From the NCBI GenBank assembly GCA_963680875.1, contig OY804582.1:48254646-48318645 (forward strand): DNA of 64,000 bases, read 5' to 3'. Shown one piece after another: positions 10,304-21,870 of this stretch (positions within the stretch are counted from its first letter, which is position 1; each line of letters starts with the position of its first letter). The position numbers were made by a program, and so were the translations under genes. This stretch comes from Bathymodiolus brooksi. Taxonomy: Eukaryota; Mollusca; Bivalvia; Mytilida; Modiolidae. A model generated the notes under the pieces. That model saw nothing but the letters and a program-made list of their open reading frames with translations. It was not told where the DNA came from and made no database searches.

Positions 10304-11840
10304 AGAAATATTTCTTAAATAAGACACGTCTGTTACAATTTTAAAAGCTTACGAAGATGATTTTTTTTAATTGATTGCTGGAATTTTCATCATATTGATT
10401 ACCTATTAATTTCACGACCATTTCATCCTGATGTAATAAGCAATGATTTTACTTATTTGCAGTTGTCATTCCTTGTTCTACACAAACCGCTAATAGGGTA
10501 GAATATCAGTATTATGTAGGTTACCTACAACTGACGACAGTTATCAAATCAATTTCCAAAAGTTAGTCAACATGCGGCCGGAAACATGGGAATTATTTCA
10601 TGACATTATTTACAACCCTATTTTCAAATACCGTTTTAAAAGCTGATCTACCCGTGTGAGATTTCCTTAATTAATTGGCAAGGCAAATATACATTCAAGT
10701 GCCGACATGCCTTTTTCTTGAATCTTGTTGTGATTATACATGGATCTATTGTATGGGAGTAAGGGTTGTTTTCTATCGTTTTAATGTTCTTTGATTTAGC
10801 TTTGTAATGAATGCCAACAATTTACATTGAATAATAAGTGTAATTAAGTCGATTTAAAAAGTCAACGCGGAATGTTGATTGAAGATGAATATATAGACAA
10901 ATACCCCGAGTTGTAAATCTCTTTCTGATGTGGTCCGTGTTCCTCATCATTATTGTATTCTGTGTTGTGTGTCATCGTTCTAGGACTTGAGCCCAATATG
11001 GCTCATGTTTCTAAGTTTTCCACTCTTAGCTGCACCTTCTGTTTTCTCTAACGCTTTCTGACCGATATTTTCCAGATTGATGACACTTTGAACTTGTACA
11101 ATTATAAAAACAAAGTCGTCAAAGCCGATAGGTGGTTGATTTTAGTAATTTGCACTTCTTATAAATAAATATATAATAAAAGTGAATCACATATTTTCAC
11201 CACCGTCCTGTATAGATATATGAAATGACACAGGCATGATGTCAGTGAATTGTCCATATATAGGCGTCTTCGAAGAATAGTATATATCGGATTTTATGAA
11301 GTCAACGAATGACATACATGTATGCATACAACTCAAACGATTTGCAAATAATTTAAAAAAAAATTAGCTTCCTCGTGTTGAAAAAGTACTTACATATTAT
11401 CTGGGTATATGTATCAGTTTAGCACTAGGTTCAACTGCAGGTTGTATTTGTAGATTAGCCATGTTTATGTTTTCGTCTCTACAATGTTTGATATGTACAG
11501 ATGGATTACCACCTGTTTAGCTAATGTTGCTGTTTTGTGTTGCTTATTGCATGCTACAATATAAATTTATCCAGTAAGTTTACAAATATATGTTGAGAAT
11601 TACACCTAATATAAAACAGTATGAATAAAAACACAGATTAAATGGTCTAGAAATGTTACACAATATCGTTTTGTTTGTTTTTTGTCTTTTTGTTTTGGTT
11701 ATTGTTTGTTTTTATTATTTGTATTTTTTTTGTTTGGGAGGTGAGTGTAGGTTTCCATTTTACCTGTATAAATGATGACACCAGTCGAATTAGAGAGCAA
11801 CATAGCAATATCTAGTTTGAATATTCACGTGTAATATGTG
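10304..11840. other. Noncoding, partly repeated at 23.9-24.7 kb
   Basis: No gene seen. Short matches to 23930-24680 (CCGTGTTCCTCAT, then CCAGATTG near 11075, AAAGTCGTCAAAGCCGATAG near 11115, TAGCACTAGGTTCA near 11415) show that an old repeat occurs twice. 11690-11750 is T/G-rich. 10310-10380 repeats at 24790-24850. Confidence 0.4.
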
Positions 11841-14640
11841 AAATAAACAGATGTTGATTACGCATGTTTGCACACAACTCGTTTATCATTTCATCAACAC
11901 TTTTAAGTTTATTGGTATAATGCCTTTTTCAGTGGCAAACAAATCGTTTAAATTATTTCCATATTATCAATGCAATATAATATTTCCATTATTTGACGAC
12001 CCATGTATCAACCATGCAATATTGTTTTATTCAATATTGATCAATCGATTATGTTAATGTTATTTTACCCGTAATGTACCCGTGTATATGATGACATAAT
12101 TATAATTATATCATACTTAATTTTGATGCTGGTTTGAGTTTCCATGTGCTATTCTTGTAATACACCGAGGTCATAGTTCTGTTTGATTACATATATGTGT
12201 ACAACATTTCACAATCGTATTAATTTATAAAATGTGAGGTATTCCAATACATGTAATACACCGGGGTTACCGATGTCATAGTTCTGTTTTATTACATGTA
12301 TGTGTACATTAAATTTCATTAGTACATTTATATTTATTGATGTAATGCAGTATATGAGTAACATATATATATATGTAATTTACTGTAGTAAGATCATTTC
12401 AATCATTTTTATTTCACATACACTGTATAATGTTTCCATTGTATAGACCATCAATACATTAACAGTTCAATATTATTGTATTGTAGATTTATTTATGACA
12501 GTTTTAATCTATAACTAATTATTTACTTTTATTTCTTTTTCAGTAAAATGTAAGTATTATGTTCATCATATTTACTTTTCATTTAATTATATAAATTTTA
12601 TAATCACCTGTAAGGTAAGTATTTGTGTATCTAATATGTCCATTCATTTAACTATATTGATATATTATATTACTTTGCATCTGTTGTTTCACAGTACCTT
12701 GCATTATATTACAGACTTATATATTTCTTATGTCAATCTTACATCTAAAACAACCGCCACCACATAATAATGTTTTACATGAAACACCTGAATACACTAC
12801 TAGGACCATTGTAATTGTCATTAGACGTTAAATATATCAATCGATCAATCAATCGATACAACTACCGGTAAACTATGTAGCTTTTATTCCGTACATTTAT
12901 CGGTCAAACTTGTACTGTTCTTTGGTGTATGTAAGGATTTACGCTTCAAATATAATAATACGAACAATGCTGACTACGGGCAAAGACCATAGAAATGCAC
13001 CTCTTCAATATCTACGTTAAAACGTTGCTGAATTTCAATTCTTTACGAGCAGCAAAGGTGATTTTATTACAAAATATCAGTAATAACACATTCACATTAT
13101 TTCCTTGTCACATTGTATTTTTGTCAGTCCATGTAGTGATCCATAGATCAGTAGACAGCTTCCATTTGTATACAATTATATAATGTAATGTGGTACCGTT
13201 ACTTATACAGCTCCATATACCTGAATAATGGCAAAACATACCAAACAGTTTACAGATTTATAAAACTAGTAAAAAAAAGTAATATTTGAAAATTCGGATC
13301 TCATACATTATCGTACATTTATTTGCATATGAGAAACATCATTAAACATATATTCAAACTACCGAACCATTGATAAAGATATACTCAATACATTTTCCAA
13401 AAGTTGCTGATCAACAAATATTAAAAACAAATATTTTAAATCTAAATACCCTTTTATATCTGAATTGAATCTCTTCTGGCTTGGTCCTCAGTGTTGTATT
13501 CAATCAAGAAACTGACTAAGAGTCGATTAATAGTTATTATTAATTCACTTATTAACGATAATTAGGAAAGTCCAATCAACCAATATCAGACTGTATCGTA
13601 CCTTTATATATATATCAGAAACACGATTAAAACTAAATTTAAACTACCGAACAACTTAAATAGACTTACACAATTAACTTTCTAAGAAGTAGCTGATCAA
13701 CAAATATCCATATCAATAGATTTTAGATTTCAATACATGTTTGTATCCTGATTGACAGCCTCTGGGTAATATAACTCGCTCAAATCGACCATTGAATCCG
13801 GAACAAACTATCTATTGATTTTGTTCTCAGTGTTGTATTCACTCATGAGAATGAGAAAGAGTAAATCCATTATAAACATTAATTAATATATTGACGATAC
13901 TTATGGAAGTCCAAATGAAGCAACCGAGTAATTCTTATGGTACTAGGCTTTCTCAAAAATTAAACCTCACTTAACTGAGGACACATATTAACTTTAATAA
14001 AATAAAATATTGGAAGGCGTTGTTTAAACAATAAGGGTAATAACAAAATTACCGAACTCCGAACAATCTTACAAAGGGAAAGTCAAAACTCATAAGTATA
14101 TAAACAGACAAAATCTGTCAACAACCGGAACACTGAAAACCGTAATGACCCTGATTTTGTACAGGCATTTCTAAAGAAATGGTGGGTTGAATCAGATTTT
14201 AAAGCGCCAAACCTCCCCCTTTCATTACGGCTCAAAGTTCCCGCCTGTTCCAGCCATGCTTGAATATTAGAGAATAATTCAAATCTTTGCGAGTAAGCAC
14301 ACTAAATAGCTTAACACAAATTAGCCAAAATATACTAGTGTGTCAATACCTACTACCTACATTGCAATAATACTTACACCATGTCAATAATAGTCATCAA
14401 CATGTATAATTCGTAATATATATAAGATATAATTTAATATTAAGTTGTTGGTACCACGATGGTGTTGATTGAAAAGGAAAATTAATGCGATATCAATTGA
14501 CTCACTAAAGGTAATCTTTTTCAGACATTGATATACACTTAACCTTATACATAGAGGTCACTGAATGGAACCTTAAAAGGTGCGTTTATGGGGAGTCCCC
14601 ATATATTATATAAATCAATGAACCGATTTTAAAATTATAT
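11841..14640. repeat. Noncoding; 12.98-14.6 kb is duplicated at 30.44-31.95 kb
   Basis: No supported gene. 12995-13190 matches 30456-30620 (CACATTGTATTT.TGTCAGTCCAT). 13950-14010 matches 31065-31130 (CCTCACTTAACTGAGGACAC). 14440-14560 matches 31810-31930 (GGTACCACGATGGTGTTGAT). The small plus ORFs at 11851 and 12995 are not conserved as proteins between copies. 12180-12300 has a duplicated segment around AATACACCG.GGT. Confidence 0.55.
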
Positions 14641-14875
14641 TATACTTGAACCAAAAGAAGCTGCCCGTTTCGGATATAGCGAATTTCTTTTAGCACTCTT
14701 CGACCGTGTCCTGAGTACTCAATCTGAAAATGAAAACCGTTATTTCCAATGCGCAGCCTGTGAAATTGATAAGGTACCCGATAACTATTGTACATCCATT
14801 GTTTGATATGGGACATCACATTCCAAATAAACTGTGTGTGTTTTCCATTATTTAGATGAAACATATAGGCTGATG
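14640..14875. repeat. Half of a foldback repeat family (full form at 33.06 kb)
   Basis: AACCAAAAGAAGCTGCCCGT followed by ATAGCGAATTTCTTTT and CGACCGTGTCCTGAGTACTC matches the inverted-repeat element at 33062-33193. Downstream, GGGACATCACATTCCAAATA and ATGAAACATATAGGCT match 33275-33350. The small minus ORF across it is probably chance. Confidence 0.55.
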
Positions 14876-14889
14876 ACCACTTCTAAAGG

Positions 14890-15520
14890 CTTTTGAGCAC
14901 ATATTGAATGATTTGCTCAATAAAATACTTTTTTTCAAAAGAGATACTATATCCATGTCCATTCTTGATTGCAACTTCATTTGGTTCCTATCATCGTTTC
15001 CTAGATAGCGGGATGCTGCTAATAAGCAAATTATTGAAAAAAAGGTTCCCTGTTGCTTCGTTGAAGTCATCATTGCATTTATCTCACAAATGACCACAGC
15101 AATGTTCCGTATATCGTTCCAGAGCATTTAAATTCTCCCGTTTATTTCCGTGTTGTGATGTCCGCCATTATTTCCATGAAAAATCGATGTTCGATTCGGG
15201 TCATGTTTTATTTATTGCATTTATACTTATTTTCGGATACTGGTGTCCAACGCGATTTGATGTGGTGCAGGATCTGCCAACCTTTCCAGAGCACCCCTGC
15301 TTTTAAGTGGGGTTCATGTTGAATGATTATTAGTTTTCTGTATAATGTTTTATGGATCGTTATTTGTCCTTTTGTGATTTTTCACTTTACCTTTGTGCTG
15401 TCCGTCCTTTGATTTACGGCTTCTGATTACCCCTATGGTATCATCAAACTATTCTCACTTAAACATGTGATGTTCTCCGTCGAAGAAAATAGACAACGTT
15501 TCAACATAAATAATAATATT
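14890..15520 (+). pseudogene. C-terminal end and 3' tail of YIDD-type RT element
   Basis: Plus-strand translation around 14990-15125 gives a broken version of this family's C-terminus (a degenerate SSFPR..DAANKQIIEKK segment aligning with the DFLDRG...TLLNQGF block of 17330-17420), then an SQMTTAMF-like end. It continues into the family's 3' tail: GTTGTGATGTCCGCCATTAT, ACTGGTGTCCAACGCGATTT, TAAGTGGGGTTCATGTT and TTTGATTTACGGCTTCTGAT. Homologous to 33370-33850. Confidence 0.55.
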
Positions 15521-16900
15521 CTATAATACAATATAAGGATTGTGGGAGATTGATATTACAATTTAAATAAAATTTAGTGGACACGACAAGTTTCTGGAAT
15601 AATCATCAAAGGTAACAGATTGGAAGGCCAAATAATTTACAGGAAATCTCAGAACGTTTGTTTTCGAAATCAGCAATGGGAACTGTGCATGATGAGCTTA
15701 GTTTGAATAATAATCATATGAACAGAAACAGTATTCTGGCTATTATTCTTCAAAACAAAGTTAGGGAGTTTAATGACCAAAACATATAAGAAATAATACT
15801 CGGAAGTCTTGTAACAGATCTTAATATGGGTAACATTATTTGTAAAATATAATGCGAACTAAGGCTTTCATGACTCATTGTTTTAGTGGAATGTAGTATT
15901 GGGAAATGTATCTTATAAAGAATTATACTAACATTTATGTTCACTTGACAGTCGCTATTTTCAATATAAACAAATACGAAAATGTACCCCAAGTTGTAAT
16001 TGAGTTTTTAACCTGTTTCAAAAGTATGCAACTTTAACTAGTATAATGCTAAAACATGTCAGATATATGAAACTAATATGCGTCATTGGCAATAGTGTTC
16101 CTTGGAAACATTACAGGCAGACGACATTATATGAAGCTCAAAGTCGAAAGACAGTTTTTGTTAGTATATATCGTATGAATTATGAATATGTAAGGAGCAA
16201 AACTAACATTGTAATGATTGCTTTTTAGGAAGGTCGTGCATAAATATATGCAATGACAGAGGAATGAAGTCCACATTTTCTCTAGCACTACGCATGTTCG
16301 ACGGAAACTATGCATATTTACACACATTTTCTCTAGCACTACGCATGCTCGACGGAAGCTATGCCTATTTATATTCTGAATAAATACAAGGAATACACCA
16401 AGCAGCTTTGATCAAGTAGACTTAAAACCGAAACATGAAAACAAAATATATAGCTCACCGGCACAGCTCCAATACGTATCTCCTTAGTTTTAGACGTTAA
16501 GATCAACTAAAACCCTTAATATATTTATTTATCAAGATCTAAAATTAAATGAGTTTTTTTCAATGGTCAGGATTGCATACAAATAACCGACCAATCAAAT
16601 CGCACGTAGGAATTAGGCCCGGTGCTGACATGTAAACAGTTTCGGAGACTTTTTCGACGACTGCAAATTCTCTGAAGGATTGCTTTAAAGTTGCAGATAG
16701 GTAAAGATGATGACAAAAAGGAATCGGAATATCAAAAATATATTTATCATGCTTCAACGGGGTACAAATATTATGGCAAATCAGGTCAAGGCACCAATAT
16801 AAAACTATTTTGAAAAAGTGCTGTATGAAAATTTGACATTTGAGATTCCTCCCCTGTGGTTTTTAAGAGTAGTCGAGGGATACACAAAATCGTAAAAGGT
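15521..16900. other. Noncoding; partly repeated at 54.94-55.54 kb
   Basis: No gene recognised. 15950-16090 (AATTGAGTTTTTAACCTGTT; AAACTAATATGCGTCATTGG) matches 55130-55275. A 51-bp tandem duplication sits at 16276-16375 (TTTTCTCTAGCACTACGCAT at 16276 and again at 16327); related single units are at 55480-55510 and 24335-24360. Confidence 0.45.
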
Positions 16901-17295
16901 CCCTGTGATTAGACTGTCCACAGAAGACTACTTGAATCTGGACTCCGGGATAGGGATCCGGTGGTTGGTCCAATCCTTAAATAATGGCATGTGACCGCGA
17001 GAGTAGTCTGGGCTCGCACACGCCGTTGTTGGAGGCTTCACACCTGGCAACACATCCTTTTTAATGATGAATCCCTATTTTCACTTCACTTTAGCAATGA
17101 ACGTGTGTACTGAAGGTGTGGGGAAATTTTACGGACCAGTGTGTGAACGCGTCTGACCGTTGTGGAGGCGAAAGTGGTATGGGCTGGAATTTGTCATGAT
17201 GTTCGCACTCAGCTCAAAATTGTTCAAGGAACATTGAATGCCGTAGCATACATATACGATAGTCTTGATCTTATTGTTCTGTCCTTTCTGCAACA
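16900..17295 (+). pseudogene. Tc1/mariner-like transposase fragment
   Basis: Plus-strand translation, with frame changes, gives the middle of a Tc1-like transposase. TVHRRLLESGLRDRDPVVGP (HTH end, about 16910-16970) is followed by ARVVWAR, then, near 17030-17100, WRLHTWQHILFNDES with the first catalytic Asp of the DDE triad (NDES), then SLHFSNERV. After another frame change come TDQCVNASDRCGGES (about 17138-17182) and a degenerate Q.KIVQGTLNAV block (about 17212-17245), where the intact family has GGGSVMVW before it. The second Asp and the final Asp/Glu regions are absent because at about 17295 the sequence changes to an RT-element fragment. No flanking terminal inverted repeat was found. An old, dead fragment. 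Confidence 0.75.
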
Positions 17296-17470
17296 GCACA
17301 TGCATATGAAATATATATCTCTCAGATGATACGATATTCCAGAGCTTGCGGTTCCTATCAGGATTTCCTTGATAGAGGAATAATGCCAACCAATACGCTA
17401 TTAAACCAAGGGTTCATATTGGTGAAGTTGAAGTCATCACTTCGAAAATTTACGGTCGCCAACATGAGCT
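17296..17470 (+). pseudogene. YIDD-type RT element fragment fused to Tc1 debris
   Basis: Reads YEIYISQMIRYSRACGSYQD then FLDRG, LLNQGFILVKLKSSLRKF. This is the C-terminal region of the RT family seen at 19.4 and 34.6 kb, here with the best preserved codons in the window. It abuts the transposase fragment on the left and satellite on the right. Confidence 0.7.
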
Positions 17471-17640
17471 AACATGTCTTACTGATAACATTACTTACAC
17501 CATGTTGTATATCATATCACTATGTCAAATATAATGATAAATGTACACACATGTCTAACTGATAACACTACTTCAACCATGTTGTATGTCAGATCACTAT
17601 GTCAGATTTAATGATGCATGTACACACATGTTTTACTGAT
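17466..17640. repeat. 77-bp satellite, small island (about 2.3 units)
   Basis: Contains ACTGATAACATTACTTACAC, then TATGTCAAATATAATGATAA and a second unit ending ACACATGTTTTACTGAT. It ends abruptly at 17640, where the LINE 3' end begins, so that LINE may have inserted into a satellite. Confidence 0.9.
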
Positions 17641-19035
17641 TCAAATATTTTATTAATTCAACTCAGGCACCAAGTGCAACATGAGCAAACAAATATACAT
17701 ACATAAATACAAACATACATAAATATATGCAATAAACACATTATGAACTAAATTGAAAATAGAAAAAAACACAGGGGACAGAGATGACATTCATGAAAAC
17801 AATCTGTTTAAACCCTTTTGAAAACGTGATAAATTTGTCAATAACTCGATATGACAAAGAGACAACATACCAGCAATTGTTTGTGCGTTACTGTTTCTCA
17901 AATTATAGTTCGGTATATATCTAACTGTAAGATTCACAATTTCAGGATGGGAACATATAAATAAATAGTGAAATTCATCACCAATTAAATTTTCTTAACA
18001 TTTTGTTCACTTTCTGTGATCTTTACTAATATAATACCAACGATCAGTTTCAATTGGTAATTTCATGTTACTAACTCTGAATTTAGTTATACATTTTCGG
18101 TATTGTTGGTCAATGCGTAAAAGGTAGGGTTCTAAGCAAAAATTTTTTTTTTAAATGGAATAAAATTTACCTCTTGAAGAGATTGCAATTTGGCTTCTTC
18201 AATTTTGAACAAATTGATCTACTAAGATCTGTTTTATATTAACTTTAATCGAGTTTACACTGACAGGCATCTGATTACTAAAATTAAATCTTAGTCCAAT
18301 GCTGTCAAACATATTTTCAACATGTCTTACAAGTAAAATTTGTGGTTTCCTTCATTATATAAATTAAACAATAGTCTGTATATTTTTGATGATAACTTTT
18401 CAGTAGAAATTAATCTACTCCAAAAACAAAGCGTTCTAATTGTAATGCTTATGTCTAACGGATATCTTCCCAATTCACCGTACACTAAAACAATTAGAGT
18501 AGTAGCCCTAACATTTAGGATTCATTTAAAAAATTGAAGGTGTACTTTCTCAATGTTGTCATTTTTTCCAATACCCAATATTTCACATCCATATAGTAAC
18601 ATCGGTGCTACCAATAAATCGAAGATCTTTAATTGAAGGTCAATTGGTAGTCGAAGGTTTCAAATGTTGTAATAGACATCATATAACGCCTTTTGGGATT
18701 CTTTTTTGCAAAGTTAACACTACCTGTATAATGGAATAAAACACCCAAATATTAATAAGCATCTGTGTAATCTAACTCAATTCCGTCTAATTTAAGCTTT
18801 ACCTCAGGTCTGTATTTACGCTTCGAACAAATGACAACTTTAGTTTTACTTGTATATCCAAATTTTACAGTAGTTACTAAACTCATCTAACATTGATTGC
18901 ATTCCATCTAACGATTCAGGACATAATGGGGTATCGTCTGTATATAAAATTAGGAATATTTTCATATAAATATTTAGTTGTTCATAGAACAGTGAATCTG
19001 CCATATCTAACGACGATACACCAGCAATTTCCAAT
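17641..19035 (-). pseudogene. LINE RT fragment (second LINE family), YTDD-bearing
   Basis: Minus-strand frame 19034-18846 reads FLILYTDDTPLCPESLDGMQ then SMLDEFSNYCKIW, the LINE RT motif C (usual F.LYADD). Here it reads YTDD. Downstream fragments give LKLDGIELD-like and KDLRFIGSTDV-like pieces (about 18790-18600) and finally, at 17985-17830, DEFHYLFICSHPEIVNLTVR and NAQTIAGMLSLC, the C-terminal domain of CR1/L2/Rex-like LINEs. Many stops. It is a 5'-truncated element ending at 17641 in satellite DNA. Confidence 0.75.
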
Positions 19036-19419
19036 TACGATTCTGAATCAATTAGAAAATTAATAGTACTATATAAGTACTAATTTATTTATAATGATAA
19101 CATAGAGGTTATCCTATTATGTGAAATCATTATTAATCGCGGAGTTCTTATTTTCGTGGATTTCGTGGATTTCGTGGTTCATGTAAAACTTAAAAATCAA
19201 GATCCAACGAAATACAATTTTCACATTGACTGTCGCCTATAGTGCTTGAACATAATGGCGTATGAATTTGGAACCCTTCTGTCATTTACGACTTTTGAAC
19301 ACATCTTACGTATCTTCAAACTTTTCTGACATACATATTTTAGATTATATTTAGGGTGATAGGGAATATATGCCTACCATTCCTACGTAATCAGTGATAA
19401 TTTTTGTAGACCTAACTGT

Positions 19420-20200
19420 TTATTGTTACGTAGAAACACCATACTAAATATCGTCCTCCGTAAATATCATTTCTTTCCAATGATTTTTTTCAAGGACAAT
19501 GAAATGAATTTAATCTGGTCCTTTAATTTCAATTTCCGCTATATAGATCATGTCATATCACTAAATAAGGTTGATGATTTTGTCAATTGCATCTATGCCA
19601 TTGAGCTTGAGATAAAGCATTCCACAGATACATCGAAGTCTACTTCATACCATGACCTACACCTTGACATTGGCAGTGAGAGCCCTTTAAGAACGGTATT
19701 CTACGACAAAAGAGACAACTTCAATTTGTCCATTGTAAACTTTTTATTTATATATTTGTATATGTTACAACATTACAACAACACCTCTATGTGGAATACA
19801 TATCTCTCAGTTGATCCAATATTCCTGAACCCGTGGTTCCCATTATGACCTACTTGATAGAGAGTTACTACTGGTGATGAAGTACTACTGAATCAATTGT
19901 TTCTAGTGGCGAAGATGAAGTCATCTCTTGGAAAGTTATACGGTCACAAACATGACCTGGTTAGCCGTTACGGAATAGCTGTGTTACAAATGACCACGAA
20001 TATGTTATGTTTGTTGTCCATGCGAAGTACCTGAGTTCACTCTCAGCTTTAAGTAGGTGCCTCTTGTTTGCTGTTTTGTTTTCTGTGTAATGTCATTGTA
20101 TGTTCTTCTCCTCTTGTTCATTCCAATGTCTGTTCTTCTTCGATTTATGGAATTAAAGATATCCTTTTGGTATCTGCAAAATTTCCTACGTTGATATTCC
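19420..20200 (+). pseudogene. YIDD-type RT element fragment (motif C as YIDH) with 3' tail
   Basis: The plus frame at 19423-19848 contains FNFNFRYIDHVISLN, where the catalytic box normally reads YIDD, then IYAIELEIK, SYHDLHLDIGSESPLRTVFY and DKRDNFNLSIVNF. The order YIDD - ELE - YLDL - L.T.LYDKRD resembles Penelope-like polymerases, but I cannot assign the class firmly. After a frame break, 19870-20000 continues the C-terminal ISQ/LVKLKSSL region in damaged form, then the family's 3' tail to about 20200. N-terminal RT motifs are absent. Confidence 0.7.
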
Positions 20201-21157
20201 TTCTTGTAATATGTGTTGAATAGTTTGTGAAGTATCCCCCTTTTTCATGCATTTCTCTGACCTCATATTATTGCTTTGACAGTTGATTATTTTTATGAAT
20301 CTGCAGTATATTCTTTGGTATTACCAGTATTGTGTACCAGTATTGTAGTACCAGTATCGCGGCCGGCTGCTTCATATTATCCTATTCTTTGGTTCTTGTG
20401 TATGTGCACTTTAGTTTGTATCATTTTATACATACAAACGTGATTAGAATATTGTTAGATTAATGGGAATAGAACACATGCTGGATTCTTGGATAACTTC
20501 TGTCTAACAACCTTGCTACGGTGATTATAATACTAATCTATATAATTAATATATATATATGACTCTTGACAATGTATGTTCAGAACTGACGAGTACATCC
20601 ACTTTTAAAGTATATTCTCGGAACAAAATTAACAAGTAACGAGTCGACCTCAAGTAATTATAAATATGACAGAACATAGGTGATAATATAGAAGATTTGA
20701 AATAACGAAATATAAGCGTGAATCGATGGGACGTATGCCAATACAAGTTTTTCGTTTTAATTGTGGTATTTGTTATCTATTTTGGCTTTGTAGCTATAGA
20801 AAATGTAAAACAATATAAAATAAAAACGCTTTTGCATATGGAAATGTATTAGGTAAAATAATACACTCTTACGGATCTCGTTTATTGTATTTTTTTAGTC
20901 TACACTTATATTATATTCTCCATTACGTAATATACGGAATATTGATTTATAATATGTTCTTAATCTACGTCATTGTCGAATAACTGTCTGAGATGTATGA
21001 AGTATGAAAACGGACGTAATTAAATAAACGTTAGAGAAACCCGAAGGAAAAAAAATATTATCCTCAATAGAGTACACAAATGTGTCAGTCATTATTCTAC
21101 TATGAATAGTATGAATATACACATTAACAGATAGCATGAACGTCTGGACAATCGGAA

Positions 21158-21870
21158 ATGACACAACGCTGCTCTCTCAAATTCCTTATACCACCTTTTA
21201 TGCAAAATCTGACGCATCCCCACTCCCATACTCCCGCAGAGGTTTCATTCTCAACTAACGTCGGATGTGTCCCAAAAGATATTGCCCCTATTCTAGACAA
21301 AAGAAATCAATCTGCATATAACGAACCTGCCTATCACATGCAAGGTATCGCACACATAGTACCTAGCAGCATGGTAAACCTTTTTTGCAACAATAACATG
21401 CTTACCATCGCAAAAAATGTATTCCACAAAAAAGCAACATTAGTCCTAATTCACAATTACCATCAATGAGCTTGACTTATAATGAGTAAACATTTTCAGA
21501 GTCGACACTATCCTCCTATAATTTCCCTAGATATTCGCCGAGGTATCACACCGTCGCACCTATTGCATAATCTATAATACTACAACATCAATCCCACAGC
21601 AATAACAATGGATTAGTTCCTTCATTCAGAACAGAAAAACGAGCGTTAGACTCTGATGTGCTGTTTGCACACTAGTCCGAGGACCCCCTGATGTATCTCA
21701 ATTGCAAAATACCTTTTCTGACCTATATCAATGACATACCAAGAACAGCAACTTCATCCGAGACAAATGTGTTTGCCTGCTATTTCGATCCATCATAACC
21801 AGGCTGAGAGCAACATGCCCACAAAGATCTAGCATCACCTGATTTCGACCGTTAGATAAGGAGATTTAAA
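21158..21870 (+). pseudogene. LINE RT core fragment (CR1/jockey-like), copy 1
   Basis: Plus-strand pieces give the early RT blocks IAHIVPSSMVNLFCNNNML and AKNVFHKKATLVLIHNYH (family pattern K..E.I....I...L..N..L...QHGF), then SHLLHNL.YYNINP near 21560 (motif A region) and FLTYINDIPRTATSSETNVF (about 21717-21776), which lies between motif B and the YADD box. The FADD box itself is destroyed. Several frameshifts. Recognised by block order; clade uncertain. Confidence 0.68.

Larger units (their letters stand above)
19060..21870 (+). repeat. Duplicated segment, copy 1 (partner 34010-37010)
   Basis: About 2.8 kb collinear with 34010-37010 in the same orientation. Shared order: GTACTATATAAGTACTAAT, TTCTTATTTTCGTGGATT, RT fragment, GACTCTTGACAATGTATGTTC, AAAACGCTTTTGCATATGGA, then the second RT fragment. 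Indels of tens of bases distinguish the copies. Confidence 0.8.

Noticed and set aside
12995..13183. Small ORF with a counterpart at 30456-30680 (shared FTLFPCHIVF)
   Set aside because: Similarity is due to DNA duplication; replacements elsewhere are non-conservative and the lengths differ, so no sign of protein selection.
21158..21469. 103-codon plus ORF considered as a host gene
   Set aside because: Its second half matches early RT blocks of a LINE and it is repeated in damaged form at 36350.
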